15,183 bases of DNA from Candidatus Poseidonia alphae. Its GTDB lineage: Archaea > Thermoplasmatota > Poseidoniia > Poseidoniales > Poseidoniaceae. Under the pieces are notes generated by a model. It searched no databases. It worked only from the letters and a program-made list of their open reading frames with translations, and was not told where the DNA came from. Positions within the stretch are counted from its first letter, which is position 1; every line of letters starts with the position of its first letter. This document shows, one piece after another, positions 4,593 to 12,065 of the stretch. The position numbers were made by a program, and so were the translations under genes. The stretch lies in assembly GCA_002505405.1 (NCBI GenBank), contig DAVD01000036.1, forward strand, positions 1 to 15,183, given 5' to 3'.

Positions 4593-7037
4593 TTATGCGA
4601 TGTTTTCAGGCGGCATTCTTCCTCGAAGGCGCAACCATGCCTCACTGCAAAACATCAACCCGTAGACCGATGCTAACCAAAGCGTTGGCCTGCCCCATGT
4701 CGCAGTAGAATCAGCGGGCAAAACCCCGCTGCTCATTGAGAGCAAGACGCACAACCACGCCAAGGTAACTCCGTGGAGTATCCACCGAATGGAACTGAGA
4801 AGTTCTCGTGAGGTTGCTTTCATTTCGGTTAATTCAGACTTGGTAAGCAATGCAGAAACACCTGCGATTTTGTCCAGCGCTGAGCCCCCGTTCCACCGCA
4901 TCCGCCCAAGCTTGAACCGAGTGAGGTATTCAATGGCGGTAAACAGAGTGATCCAAACGACGACCACTTCAAGCAACGCCTCGCCCCCTCGCAGGTTAAG
5001 GGAACCCCACGTCGTCCATGCTAACAGCGACCATAACCATCCGACAAGCAACAACTGGAAGGTATGGGCGAACCGACTGATCTTTGCGAGCAATTCGGCA
5101 TCATGGCCAAGCACCGACTCAAGAATTAACACGCCAGCCGCGGCGATGCACGCTACAGCACCAGCAAGCAACCACCATCCCGACAAGGAACTGTCACGCC
5201 ATGCGAGCATGAGGGCAGAAAGAATCCAACCAAGAGCAAGTACGGTTGCGACATTAACCACTGCTTGCATGGTGTAGAGCGGGTCACGACCGTCCCGAAG
5301 TACCGCTAAGCCGCCCATCAACCGAACTTCAAACGCAGAATCATCCACGACGCCATGACTTGCTGCCGCCATACCGCCAACCGATTTGATGCGAGCGGCT
5401 TCAACAATGCTCTGGGCGGCGCCGTCTTCCCATTCACCCCCTCCGGTCCACGAAGAGCCCCGGCTGGCAGCGTGCGCCGCGCCTGAACCCCGGGTGGACC
5501 CGCCGCGAGCCGAACGAGTCTTGGCCCATGCACGTATTTCGGGAGCAATGATTTCCTCCACCTGGTCTTCGTTCAGTGGCGCACCGTGGTCCGTGTAGAG
5601 CCATCTGCATTGAATGGGAACAGGATTTGGGTCGACGTCAGGAGCAACCATTTGGAATTGCCCCGGACCAAGGGTTGGTAATTGGGCGACCAAGTCTTGG
5701 TCACCTCCACTTTCCTTGAGCAAATGGCGCACCTTCTCAACGTCCTGCGGCTGAGTGAAACGACCGATGAACGTCGTATTGGCTTGGGCGAGGATTTTGT
5801 AATCCACATCGCTTACATTTTGGGTCGCAAGAACACATGCAACGCCGTATTTTCTGGCCTGCTTGAAAATTAATTTAATCAAGTCCTTAGCAGGGGGGTT
5901 CCGTGGATATGGAGGGAGATACGGAGCGACTTCATCCATGAAGAACAACAACTTCAACTCACCTTCAGCAGGTTGTTGCGTAAGCATCCAATCGTAGAGT
6001 TCACGGGACAATTCTTGGACGAAATACTGCTTTTGATTTTCATCCTGAATGGTATTCAAGTAGACAATATTCAATGGAATCTTACCGGGCATGGCGGGTT
6101 CAACAAAAGCGTCAATGTCAATCGGGACTCCGTTTGAGAACAACAACTGGTTAACTCCAGAGGAAAACGCTGAAAGTCTTCTGGCCAACTCACCTCTCGT
6201 TGATTTTGGCAGACGCTCTTCGAAATCAGTCAACCTGTGCTCAATCATCACCTCGTTCCAAGTCGGTGGGCTGATTTTGTCTTCAGGGTCAACATCTTCT
6301 TCAAAACATTCAGGATACAGATGGCGAATGAATTCTTGATGGGGTTCACGAACAACTCGAGCGAGCGCTTGGAAATCACCTACGTCCAACCCACATCGCG
6401 TTCCTTCAACCAATATTTCGTAGAGGTAAGGCTTCACCGTCTTTCCCTTTGGCTTCTCAACATCAAAGCCTGCTAAGTTTGCGAACCCTGCAGCCATCAT
6501 GTCCCAAGCGGTGATCGCTTCTTCGGGGTCGAGGTCAGATGGGGGTGCGCGAAACGGGTCAATGCACAAAGGAAGTCCTTTGCTACGCAGCGGAGTCCAA
6601 ATCCGCACCTCACATTTCTCCATCAATTGCTTCGCACGAGCCACGTCTCCGTCTTGGGCTTCAAGGTCATCCGGGTCAATTCCCATGGCTAGACGGGCAA
6701 GGTCGCCTTGCGGGTCGATAATGAGCGAGGGAATTCCAGCAAGAGCGGCCTCCTCAATGAGGGCCTTGGCCATGACCGTTTTTCCCGAACCGGTTGACCC
6801 GAGCATGGCTGCGTGACGTGCGAGAATTTGGGGTTTGATGTCAATCGGTTCTCCATTGTCTCTTCGCGCACCAAGAAACAATCCTTTTGGCTTGAACTTC
6901 TTTTTTCGAATCAAAGCAGGTTTGACTTCTTCAGTGGAATTCAAAAGGTCGCCAACGAGGTCGGCAAGCTTTCCTTTACCGGAGCCTTCAGACGGCGAAT
7001 CGTCAGCCCAAGTAGGCCTCCCATCTTCCGACTCCAT
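4593..7037 (-). CDS. HerA-like ATPase fused to a C-terminal six-helix membrane domain
   Basis: An 814-residue protein. Residues 45-480 form a HerA/FtsK-superfamily (VirB4/DUF853-like) P-loop ATPase. The Walker A is GSTGSGKT (80-87), followed by IIDPQGDLARL (106-116). The Walker B is FFMDEV (365-370). A sensor-like stretch follows: KQARKYGVACVLATQN (392-407), then FIGRF (423-427). Such ATPases are hexameric motors that move DNA or substrates. After a Gly/Ser/Arg-rich linker (about 506-541) there are about six hydrophobic segments: 591-613, 620-641, 658-676, 686-705, 751-771 and 784-801. A C-terminal membrane domain is unusual, since FtsK carries its helices at the N-terminus. I chose the ATG at 7037; the frame extends upstream to 7289, but that part runs into the divergent aminotransferase gene and has no domain. 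It leads a minus-strand run with the SOUL and IYD-like genes. Confidence 0.88.
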   Translation of the reverse strand: MESEDGRPTWADDSPSEGSGKGKLADLVGDLLNSTEEVKPALIRKKKFKPKGLFLGARRDNGEPIDIKPQILARHAAMLGSTGSGKTVMAKALIEEAALAGIPSLIIDPQGDLARLAMGIDPDDLEAQDGDVARAKQLMEKCEVRIWTPLRSKGLPLCIDPFRAPPSDLDPEEAITAWDMMAAGFANLAGFDVEKPKGKTVKPYLYEILVEGTRCGLDVGDFQALARVVREPHQEFIRHLYPECFEEDVDPEDKISPPTWNEVMIEHRLTDFEERLPKSTRGELARRLSAFSSGVNQLLFSNGVPIDIDAFVEPAMPGKIPLNIVYLNTIQDENQKQYFVQELSRELYDWMLTQQPAEGELKLLFFMDEVAPYLPPYPRNPPAKDLIKLIFKQARKYGVACVLATQNVSDVDYKILAQANTTFIGRFTQPQDVEKVRHLLKESGGDQDLVAQLPTLGPGQFQMVAPDVDPNPVPIQCRWLYTDHGAPLNEDQVEEIIAPEIRAWAKTRSARGGSTRGSGAAHAASRGSSWTGGGEWEDGAAQSIVEAARIKSVGGMAAASHGVVDDSAFEVRLMGGLAVLRDGRDPLYTMQAVVNVATVLALGWILSALMLAWRDSSLSGWWLLAGAVACIAAAGVLILESVLGHDAELLAKISRFAHTFQLLLVGWLWSLLAWTTWGSLNLRGGEALLEVVVVWITLFTAIEYLTRFKLGRMRWNGGSALDKIAGVSALLTKSELTEMKATSRELLSSIRWILHGVTLAWLCVLLSMSSGVLPADSTATWGRPTLWLASVYGLMFCSEAWLRLRGRMPPENIA

Positions 7038-7127
7038 GACCGCGCAGAAGCGTGGGAGGTTTTGAAAGGCGCGATTGGAACAAGGGTGAAGACGCAGACT
7101 CAAGGAGGAGAAACACATCGCCGTACC

Positions 7128-8219
7128 ATGGAACGCATCACCATGGCCAAACCTTCGTGGGACGATGAGATGCGGGATGCTGCGATAAAAACCCTTGACT
7201 CCCTTCATTGGGTCAAAGGGCCCCAAGCCAAAGCCTTCGGAAAAGAATTCTCCGAGTATTGTGGTGCCTTGCAAGGCACACCCTGTCAAAGCGGATCAGT
7301 GGCCTTGTGGGGAGCCCTCCGTTTGTTGGACATCGGTCCAGGCGACGAAGTGCTGGTTCCGTCTCTCACCTACATCGCAACAGCAACATGCGTCTCATTG
7401 GTTGGCGCAACTCCCGTGTTCGTTGACGTAGAAGCAGAGTACTGGTGCGTTGACCTTGATGCGTTGGAAGCGGCCCGAACCGAACGAACAAAAGCGGTCA
7501 TCGGCGTCCACCTTTTCGGACAATTATGCGCTCCAGAACTCCAGCAGTGGTGCGAGAACAACAACATCGCCTACATCGAAGATGCCGCACAAGCCCACGG
7601 AGCATCTCAAAATGGGTCGCAAAAAGCAGGAGCCCTGGGAGACATTGCGTGCTTCTCCTTTTTCCCTTCAAAGAATCTTGCTGTTGGTGGTGAAGGCGGC
7701 ATGATGATGACAAAACGAAGCGATTTAGCTGCACGAATGGACGCCTTGGTCAATCATGGCCGAGATGCCCGCCTTGAATCGCACGAATTGGGTTCGAATT
7801 TGAGAATGTCAGAAGTCACCGCGGCCATTGGCCGCGTGCAATTGCAACGGCTTGAGGGGTGGCTTGAACGCAGAAGAGCCACAGCCAAACTCTACACTCA
7901 AGCTTTTTCCAACCTTCCAGGCATACGCCTCCCAAAAATCCGAGAGAACACACAACATGCCTGGCATCAATACTGCCTCTTGGTCGATGAACCCGATGCA
8001 CTGAGAGAAACATTGGACGGGAAAGGAATTGACTCGAGGGTGTATTACGCTCAACCGTGCCACCGCCAAGGGGTTTACTCAAAGCATCCGCAACACAACG
8101 CTACGTTCCAAGTCACAGACGACGTAGCGTCTCGATTGGTAGCCATCCCCATCCACCATCAACTGACAGAGAATGAAGTTGAGCGCATCATTGATGCGGT
8201 GACAACAACCCTCTCATGA
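7128..8219 (+). CDS. DegT/DnrJ/EryC1/StrS-family PLP aminotransferase
   Basis: A 363-residue pyridoxal-phosphate enzyme of the sugar aminotransferase family, which transfers an amino group from glutamate to a keto-sugar nucleotide (perosamine, bacillosamine and similar pathways). Visible are GTPCQSGSVALWGALRLLDI (50-69, cofactor phosphate region), GDEVLVPSLTYIATA (72-86), the pyridine-nitrogen aspartate in EDAAQAHGA (D152), and the Schiff-base lysine K182 in SFFPSKNLAVGGEGG. The C-terminal NLRMSEVTAAIGRVQLQRL and HHQL segments are typical. The start is placed at ATG 7128 because the conserved core begins just after; the open frame upstream to 6813 lies inside the ATPase gene. A second ATG is at 7143. 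An AAGGAGGAG (7102-7110) lies 17 bases ahead, rather far for a ribosome-binding site. No glycosyltransferase or sugar-nucleotide gene is nearby, so it stands alone here. Confidence 0.92.
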   Translation: MERITMAKPSWDDEMRDAAIKTLDSLHWVKGPQAKAFGKEFSEYCGALQGTPCQSGSVALWGALRLLDIGPGDEVLVPSLTYIATATCVSLVGATPVFVDVEAEYWCVDLDALEAARTERTKAVIGVHLFGQLCAPELQQWCENNNIAYIEDAAQAHGASQNGSQKAGALGDIACFSFFPSKNLAVGGEGGMMMTKRSDLAARMDALVNHGRDARLESHELGSNLRMSEVTAAIGRVQLQRLEGWLERRRATAKLYTQAFSNLPGIRLPKIRENTQHAWHQYCLLVDEPDALRETLDGKGIDSRVYYAQPCHRQGVYSKHPQHNATFQVTDDVASRLVAIPIHHQLTENEVERIIDAVTTTLS

Positions 8220-8777
8220 ACCGATGGTGTCTGCCAGTGATTTGTTTGACCAAGAAGACAATCCAGTGATTTCCTGCCCAATCCACTTAGGGATAGTCAC
8301 TTCTTCTTCCGTCTGTTGAAGTTCAACTTCGGCCAATATAAGTCCAGCGAGGGTGCCTTCAAACTCGTCAACTTCCCACACCTTTCCATCTGGGCCAGGC
8401 CAGACATAACGTATTTTTTCAACGTGGGGGAAAAACCCTCCTTCAATTAGAACTGCTCCTGTTCTAGCGTCGATGATCCATTCCAATTCATAAGCGGAAT
8501 CGTGTGATGTTTTTGACTTGCAGGTGAGAAAAAAGACGCCATCGCGAACCCGAATTCGGGCCATCCACTGCTGAACTTTTGCCCACACTCTTGTCTCTTC
8601 TTCATTGGGCTCAACAAGGGCCATAGATCCGATAAGCAATACTCCTTTCTGCAGGCTAAGCGCCCCTTGAGGGAGGTAATATTGCTTGATATCTGAGGCC
8701 GTTGAATTGGTGCGCCAAGGTTTTTCTTCACGCCCGTCGACTAAAAAACGCCGCTCAATTTCAATATATTCGGTCAG
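8214..8777 (-). CDS. CYTH-domain protein with a probable CTG start
   Basis: A 187-residue protein of the CYTH/triphosphate tunnel metalloenzyme superfamily, members of which hydrolyse inorganic triphosphate or make cAMP or thiamine triphosphate. With CTG read as Met it begins MTEYIEIERRFLV, matching the 'MTEIERKFLV' opening of short bacterial CYTH proteins such as NE1496. The ExExK signature is E6, E8, R10, with Arg in place of Lys. Further family traits are RIRVRDGVFFLTCKSK (about 75-90), HVEKIRYVWPGPDGKVWEVD (about 118-137), LAEVELQQTEE (tunnel acidic residues) and the C-terminal NKSLADTI. No ATG, GTG or TTG occurs in frame before codon 47, which would lose the signature. The CTG sits 8 bases after GGAGGTG. 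The start overlaps the end of the 91-residue gene. Its stop shares the palindrome TCATGA with the convergent aminotransferase stop. Confidence 0.84.
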   Translation of the reverse strand: MTEYIEIERRFLVDGREEKPWRTNSTASDIKQYYLPQGALSLQKGVLLIGSMALVEPNEEETRVWAKVQQWMARIRVRDGVFFLTCKSKTSHDSAYELEWIIDARTGAVLIEGGFFPHVEKIRYVWPGPDGKVWEVDEFEGTLAGLILAEVELQQTEEEVTIPKWIGQEITGLSSWSNKSLADTIGS

Positions 8778-9036
8778 AATCTACACCTCCTTGTACGACT
8801 GGTTGTTGCTGCACAGGAGCCATTACAAAATCAACATTTTCAATCAGTTGCGTTCCTTGAGGCCCAAGCGTCACTCGGTCAATTTTGAACTGGTCGCTTT
8901 CCAAAAGGGCAGGGTCTCCAAAGAGCAACCCCTGCTCCAATTTCTTTGATGTTGAATAGGCGCGCCAAATCAACCAAAGAGGAAATGCAAGGCCTAATCC
9001 TGCGATGAATAATCCCAAGAAAACATTCACCGCCAT
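8761..9036 (-). CDS. Small single-helix membrane protein
   Basis: A 91-residue protein with one hydrophobic N-terminal segment, residues 4-24 (NVFLGLFIAGLGLAFPLWLIW), followed by RAYSTSKKLEQ. The positive flank after the helix suggests the C-terminal part is cytoplasmic. The soluble part (about 38-91) contains a Gln- and Val-rich stretch (MAPVQQQPVVQGG). I recognise no family. The ATG is preceded by GGAGGAG with a 2-base spacer, in a hairpin that could hide it. It lies 36 bases after pyrF, and its last codons overlap the ribosome-binding site and start of the CYTH gene, so the latter is likely translationally coupled. Expression with pyrF and the CYTH gene as one transcript is likely. Confidence 0.65.
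   Translation of the reverse strand: MAVNVFLGLFIAGLGLAFPLWLIWRAYSTSKKLEQGLLFGDPALLESDQFKIDRVTLGPQGTQLIENVDFVMAPVQQQPVVQGGVDSDRIY
8784..8790 (-). promoter_or_regulatory. Ribosome-binding site deciding the CTG start of the CYTH gene
   Basis: On the minus strand GGAGGTG (8790-8784) lies within the end of the 91-residue gene. The next in-frame codons are TAG (8783-8781), ATT (8780-8778) and CTG (8777-8775). The spacing from GGAGG to CTG is 8 bases and to ATT is 5. GTG at 8786-8784 is in frame but is followed at once by TAG, so it cannot serve. Confidence 0.6.
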
Positions 9037-9039
9037 GGC

Positions 9040-9059
9040 TCCTCCATCACGCAGGAGGA
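9040..9059 (-). promoter_or_regulatory. Hairpin that could sequester the ribosome-binding site of the small membrane gene
   Basis: On the minus strand TCCTCC (9059-9054), loop TGCGTGAT, GGAGGA (9045-9040). The 3' arm is the Shine-Dalgarno sequence itself, ending 4 bases before the ATG at 9036-9034. Pairing of the anti-SD-like arm would block initiation unless ribosomes finishing pyrF or another event opens it. The 6-bp stem is perfect; function is inferred. Confidence 0.35.
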
Positions 9060-9072
9060 CATCAAGATGTGC

Positions 9073-9867
9073 CTAACGATTCAACAAGCCCGCCCAAGAT
9101 GCATCGGCATATGCTTTCGCAGAAGATGCGGGGTCATCAGAGCCGTGAATTCCGGAACCGACGATGATGCAGTCCGAACCTGCAAGTACAGCCTCAGTTG
9201 GGTCGCCGTAGCGCTGACCCATGGCTCCATCGCCGGTTTGCAAATTAACTCCCGGAGTCCAAATCATTTTTTCCACTCCAACGTTAGCCCGCAAGAGTTT
9301 GAGTTCCTCGGGACGGGACCCATTGCCGATGAATCCAAAGACGCCAGTGTGTTGAATGCCGAGCCTGACGACTTCATCCGTGTAATTTGGATTGAGTAGG
9401 TTTCCACGGCTCGACATCTGAGCAAGCAACAGCACCCCACCTTCATTCCCATAATCGCTCCAACCGGCTTGGAGGCCGTCCACGATGTCAGGACCTGAAA
9501 TCAGATGCGCCGTGACCAAGTTAGACCAAGAACCGATGGTGTACACTCCGCCCATTTGGTGACGAGAGATCTTACCGATGTCAGCAAATTTACGGTCTTC
9601 AAAAATCAAAAGGTTGTGTGCCGATGCACGCTTACAGAACGCTTCCCAGCGCTCAGCAGTCCAATCCTCTACAAGGTCAACGTGGGTTTTTAACGCTGCG
9701 ATATAGGGTCCAACATTCTCAATGAGATCCTCAAGTTCCTTCATGGTTGGTTTGTCGGCGGCAAGGCATACCAAACTCTGCTTTCGGCATGCAACTTCCA
9801 TGTATTCTTTGGCCATGCTGTTGGTAGCCGACTTCCATCGCTCTCCCCAAATTGTTGCGGCTTCCAT
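9073..9867 (-). CDS. pyrF: Orotidine 5'-phosphate decarboxylase, eukaryote-type
   Basis: A 264-residue enzyme for the last step of UMP synthesis (OMP to UMP plus CO2), a cytosolic TIM barrel. The catalytic Lys-Asp-Lys-Asp array is intact: K60 in ALKTHVDLV and D91, K93, D96 in FEDRKFADIG (numbered from the chosen start). Phosphate-site segments are SSRGNL, TPGVNLQTGDG and IIVGSGIHGS. The sequence follows the eukaryotic URA3/UMPS group (LKTHVDLVEDW, GVYTIGSWSNLVTAH, TPGV-GD-MGQRY, SWAGLLNR) rather than the shorter typical archaeal enzyme. I chose the ATG at 9867 because MEAATIWGERW aligns with the yeast N-terminus 'MSKATYKER'. The open frame continues 18 codons upstream to 9921 but would leave only 16-42 bases for divergent promoters. 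It heads a minus-strand set with the 91-residue membrane protein and the CYTH gene. Confidence 0.93.
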   Translation of the reverse strand: MEAATIWGERWKSATNSMAKEYMEVACRKQSLVCLAADKPTMKELEDLIENVGPYIAALKTHVDLVEDWTAERWEAFCKRASAHNLLIFEDRKFADIGKISRHQMGGVYTIGSWSNLVTAHLISGPDIVDGLQAGWSDYGNEGGVLLLAQMSSRGNLLNPNYTDEVVRLGIQHTGVFGFIGNGSRPEELKLLRANVGVEKMIWTPGVNLQTGDGAMGQRYGDPTEAVLAGSDCIIVGSGIHGSDDPASSAKAYADASWAGLLNR

Positions 9868-9963
9868 GACCCAAGGTGAACCGACCCTGCCCTCAATCCT
9901 TGCGGCGTGGCGTTTTGTCAAACAAACATCACCTTCATGATGGACCGCCGCGCCAATCCACCC

Positions 9964-11745
9964 ATGCGACAGGCGTTATTTCTTGCTGTCCTGTTGCTTT
10001 TCATGCCGCTTTCAGGTTGCTTAAGCGACGAAAAAAACGGTGATGCGGAAGGCATGGATGGGCTTTACCCGTCAGTTTGGGACCGTCACGAATTGGATTG
10101 GAATTGGACCAGTTCGATCTCTTATGTCCTCGAACCAGGACCCTACGAAGCCCTTGCGGTCCAAGAAGCAACGTTTGAAGTTGATACATCGGGCGTTTGG
10201 GAAACGGGGCCCGCGACCTCAAACGTCCACCTCTCCTACTGGCTTCCCTCGAACACCCTTGAAGGTGAATCGGTTCCCGTGATCGCCGTTGTCAGCCCCT
10301 ACTTTTCCTTTGGACAACCCGGTTCGGAAAGCGGAGCGACCAACGTTGTTGGAGCGGGCCGGGGCGAATTCATCTACGAAAACTACGTTCCACACGGATA
10401 CGCCTTTGCCCAGGTCTCGGTATTCGGAACAGAGGAATCAAGCGGCTGTTTTGATTATCGTGGCGAAGGTGAGGGCTGGGGCATTCACGCTGCGGTGGAA
10501 TGGTTGGGCCAACAAAATTGGTCCAACGGCAAAGTCGGCCTCTATGGTAAATCCTATGAAGGCGCAACACAGTGGGAAGCTGCGGCCCTTGGAAGCGAAT
10601 ACCTGGCGACCATCGTTCCAATCTCAGGCACAACAGGCCTCCACCCACTTCTCTACAAGAACGGTAGTGCAGAAGCACGAAGCCAAGTCATGCACATGAA
10701 TTATTTCAGCAGTACCGTCGACTATAACGAGGACGACTTTGACAATATTTGCCCGGACATCATCGAGGGTTTCTTTGCAGGGCCCGTCACCTATGGCGCC
10801 GGGGAACTCGACCCTTACATGGCCAATTATTACGACGAGCGAGAACACATTTCCAAAGCCTTGGAGAATTACAAGGGCAGCGTATACTGGGTACAGGGAA
10901 TGCAGGATTGGAACGTTGACCCCCATCAAGTATTCCCGTGGTATCAGACCTTTATCGATGAAGGCTTCGAAGTTCGTGGGATGCTTGGACAGTGGGAACA
11001 CAATTACCCCGATCAGTGGACAAAACACAACAATCAGGATTCAGGATACGGCGGAGAAGCCATTCAAAACATGACGCGTTGGGATTGGGCTCAAGACCTC
11101 TTTGAGTGGTTTGAATACTACCTCAAAGGCGTAGGGCCTCAACCCGAACTTCATGCTCAAATTCAACGCAATGACGGCGAGTGGAGAATTGAATCCACTT
11201 GGCCCCCACTCGATGCAGAACCATTGGAACAACCCCTTGACGCTTGCACGCAAAACGGCCAGCGTGTTGTGGGAGCAAGCGTTGCTGGCGGCGGTGCAAT
11301 GAGCGTAACGTTCGAATGCCCCGCTCTCTTTGCCGACCAAGATGCCCACCTGTCAGGATTGTTCCGACTTCATCTAGATGTAACAGCCGCCATGGACGGC
11401 GGGCAAATCTTTGCCGAAATGCAAGATGCGGAAACCGGACTTCGCCTTGGCCACGCCACCATGGACATCCGCTACCATCAAGGTGGAAGCGACCCAACAA
11501 CCGTCCTCCCCGGTCAAACGTTGACCATGTTGATGGAATTTCAGGCCATTGACGCCAACCTACCCGCAGGGCACGGAATCCGCCTTGTCCTCACCGAAAC
11601 AGGAGAGGATTACCTCGCACCAGCGTGCGGTCTTCTTTGTCCCGTTACTGTGAACGGAGGAATGCTCACGGTAGACCACATTACGAGGGACGGAAGCAGC
11701 ATGTTGCTCACCCCGCAAGGTGAAGATGCCGCCAACAACCAGTGA
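9964..11745 (+). CDS. Lipoprotein of the X-Pro dipeptidyl-peptidase / CocE hydrolase family
   Basis: A 593-residue exported serine hydrolase. Residues 1-19 form a lipoprotein signal: MRQ, hydrophobic ALFLAVLLLFM, then lipobox LSGC with C19, so the enzyme should be anchored to the outer face of the membrane. The alpha/beta-hydrolase domain carries the nucleophile S197 in GLYGKSYEGATQW (GxSYxG), the acid in VQGMQDWNVDPHQ (D315 or D319) and H346 in GQWEHNYPDQW. The last ~200 residues form the jelly-roll PepX C-terminal domain (VTFECPALFADQDAHLSGLFRL, then ATMDIRYHQG). Family members cleave Xaa-Pro dipeptides or hydrolyse esters and beta-lactam esters. Here extracellular peptide use is a reasonable inference. 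I placed the start at 9964, giving a compact signal; ATG at 9937 or 9940 would add MMDRRANPP. The stop abuts that of the convergent small gene. Confidence 0.88.
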   Translation: MRQALFLAVLLLFMPLSGCLSDEKNGDAEGMDGLYPSVWDRHELDWNWTSSISYVLEPGPYEALAVQEATFEVDTSGVWETGPATSNVHLSYWLPSNTLEGESVPVIAVVSPYFSFGQPGSESGATNVVGAGRGEFIYENYVPHGYAFAQVSVFGTEESSGCFDYRGEGEGWGIHAAVEWLGQQNWSNGKVGLYGKSYEGATQWEAAALGSEYLATIVPISGTTGLHPLLYKNGSAEARSQVMHMNYFSSTVDYNEDDFDNICPDIIEGFFAGPVTYGAGELDPYMANYYDEREHISKALENYKGSVYWVQGMQDWNVDPHQVFPWYQTFIDEGFEVRGMLGQWEHNYPDQWTKHNNQDSGYGGEAIQNMTRWDWAQDLFEWFEYYLKGVGPQPELHAQIQRNDGEWRIESTWPPLDAEPLEQPLDACTQNGQRVVGASVAGGGAMSVTFECPALFADQDAHLSGLFRLHLDVTAAMDGGQIFAEMQDAETGLRLGHATMDIRYHQGGSDPTTVLPGQTLTMLMEFQAIDANLPAGHGIRLVLTETGEDYLAPACGLLCPVTVNGGMLTVDHITRDGSSMLLTPQGEDAANNQ

Positions 11746-11942
11746 TTACGAGTAGTCGTTGAGTTCGATGGTGAACGTCCCAGGAATGAGGATATTCAAT
11801 CCATTGAAAGAACATTCAAATCCAGTGAGTTTGCTGTATCTTCGATATCGCTCCCTGATGACTCATCAGCAAGGGCACTTGGGGCACACAGAAGTACAAA
11901 CACCAAACTGAGCAGGGCGAGGAACATAAAACGCGGGCGCAC
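11746..11942 (-). pseudogene. Small secreted protein gene, apparently broken by a one-base deletion
   Basis: From GTG 11942 one frame gives a clear signal peptide (MRPRFMFLALLSLVFVLLCA, then PSALA before cleavage), the mature start DESSGSDIEDTANS, and a stop at 11798-11796 (48 residues). In the -1 frame, open from 11862 down to a TAA at 11748-11746, the sequence LTGFECSFNGLNILIPGT-FTIELNDYS reads like a genuine C-terminus. That TAA touches the stop of the convergent lipoprotein gene, as expected for a real gene end. Restoring one base between 11799 and 11862 would give one protein of about 65 residues. Alternatives are a sequencing error, programmed -1 frameshifting, or a real 48-residue peptide with the second frame being chance. 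A TATA-like ATTATAA lies about 30 bases upstream of the GTG. Confidence 0.45.
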
Positions 11943-11970
11943 TTGACACGGCGAACCTCGCATGAATCTG

Positions 11971-11977
11971 TTATAAT
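11971..11977 (-). promoter_or_regulatory. TATA-like box upstream of the small secreted protein gene
   Basis: On the minus strand ATTATAA, inside CCATTATAACAG. The expected start of transcription about 26 bases downstream is near 11948, a few bases before the GTG at 11942, giving a nearly leaderless mRNA as is common in archaea. Position agrees well, but the element rests on sequence alone. Confidence 0.35.
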
Positions 11978-12065
11978 GGAATCAGAATAAATTACTTCTC
12001 CCTGCATTGCATCCCTCGGAACGAACATTATTGATTGTACACGGGTGGGTAAAGAATCTATTCGG

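Noticed and set aside
4789..5277. Long plus-strand frames opposite the ATPase gene (also 6499-6816)
   Set aside because: They are antisense shadows of a well-supported gene and show no domain or export signal.
6813..7127. 105-residue N-terminal extension of the aminotransferase frame
   Set aside because: It lies inside the ATPase coding region, including the Walker A part, and the aminotransferase family begins at about 7128.
7038..7289. 84-residue N-terminal extension of the ATPase frame
   Set aside because: It covers the promoter gap and the start of the divergent aminotransferase, has no domain features, and a good ATG exists at 7037.
8447..8731. 94-codon minus-strand frame over the CYTH N-terminal region
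   Set aside because: The CYTH signature is in another frame that continues into the rest of the domain; this one is a shadow.
9868..9921. 18-codon upstream extension of pyrF
   Set aside because: Family alignment starts at the ATG at 9867, and the extension would take up the divergent promoter space.
11944..11977. Bacterial-looking promoter, TTGACA and TATAAT on the plus strand
   Set aside because: The gap of 22 bases is too long for a sigma-70 promoter. The window looks archaeal, and the same bases read as a TATA box on the minus strand at the right distance from a start codon.
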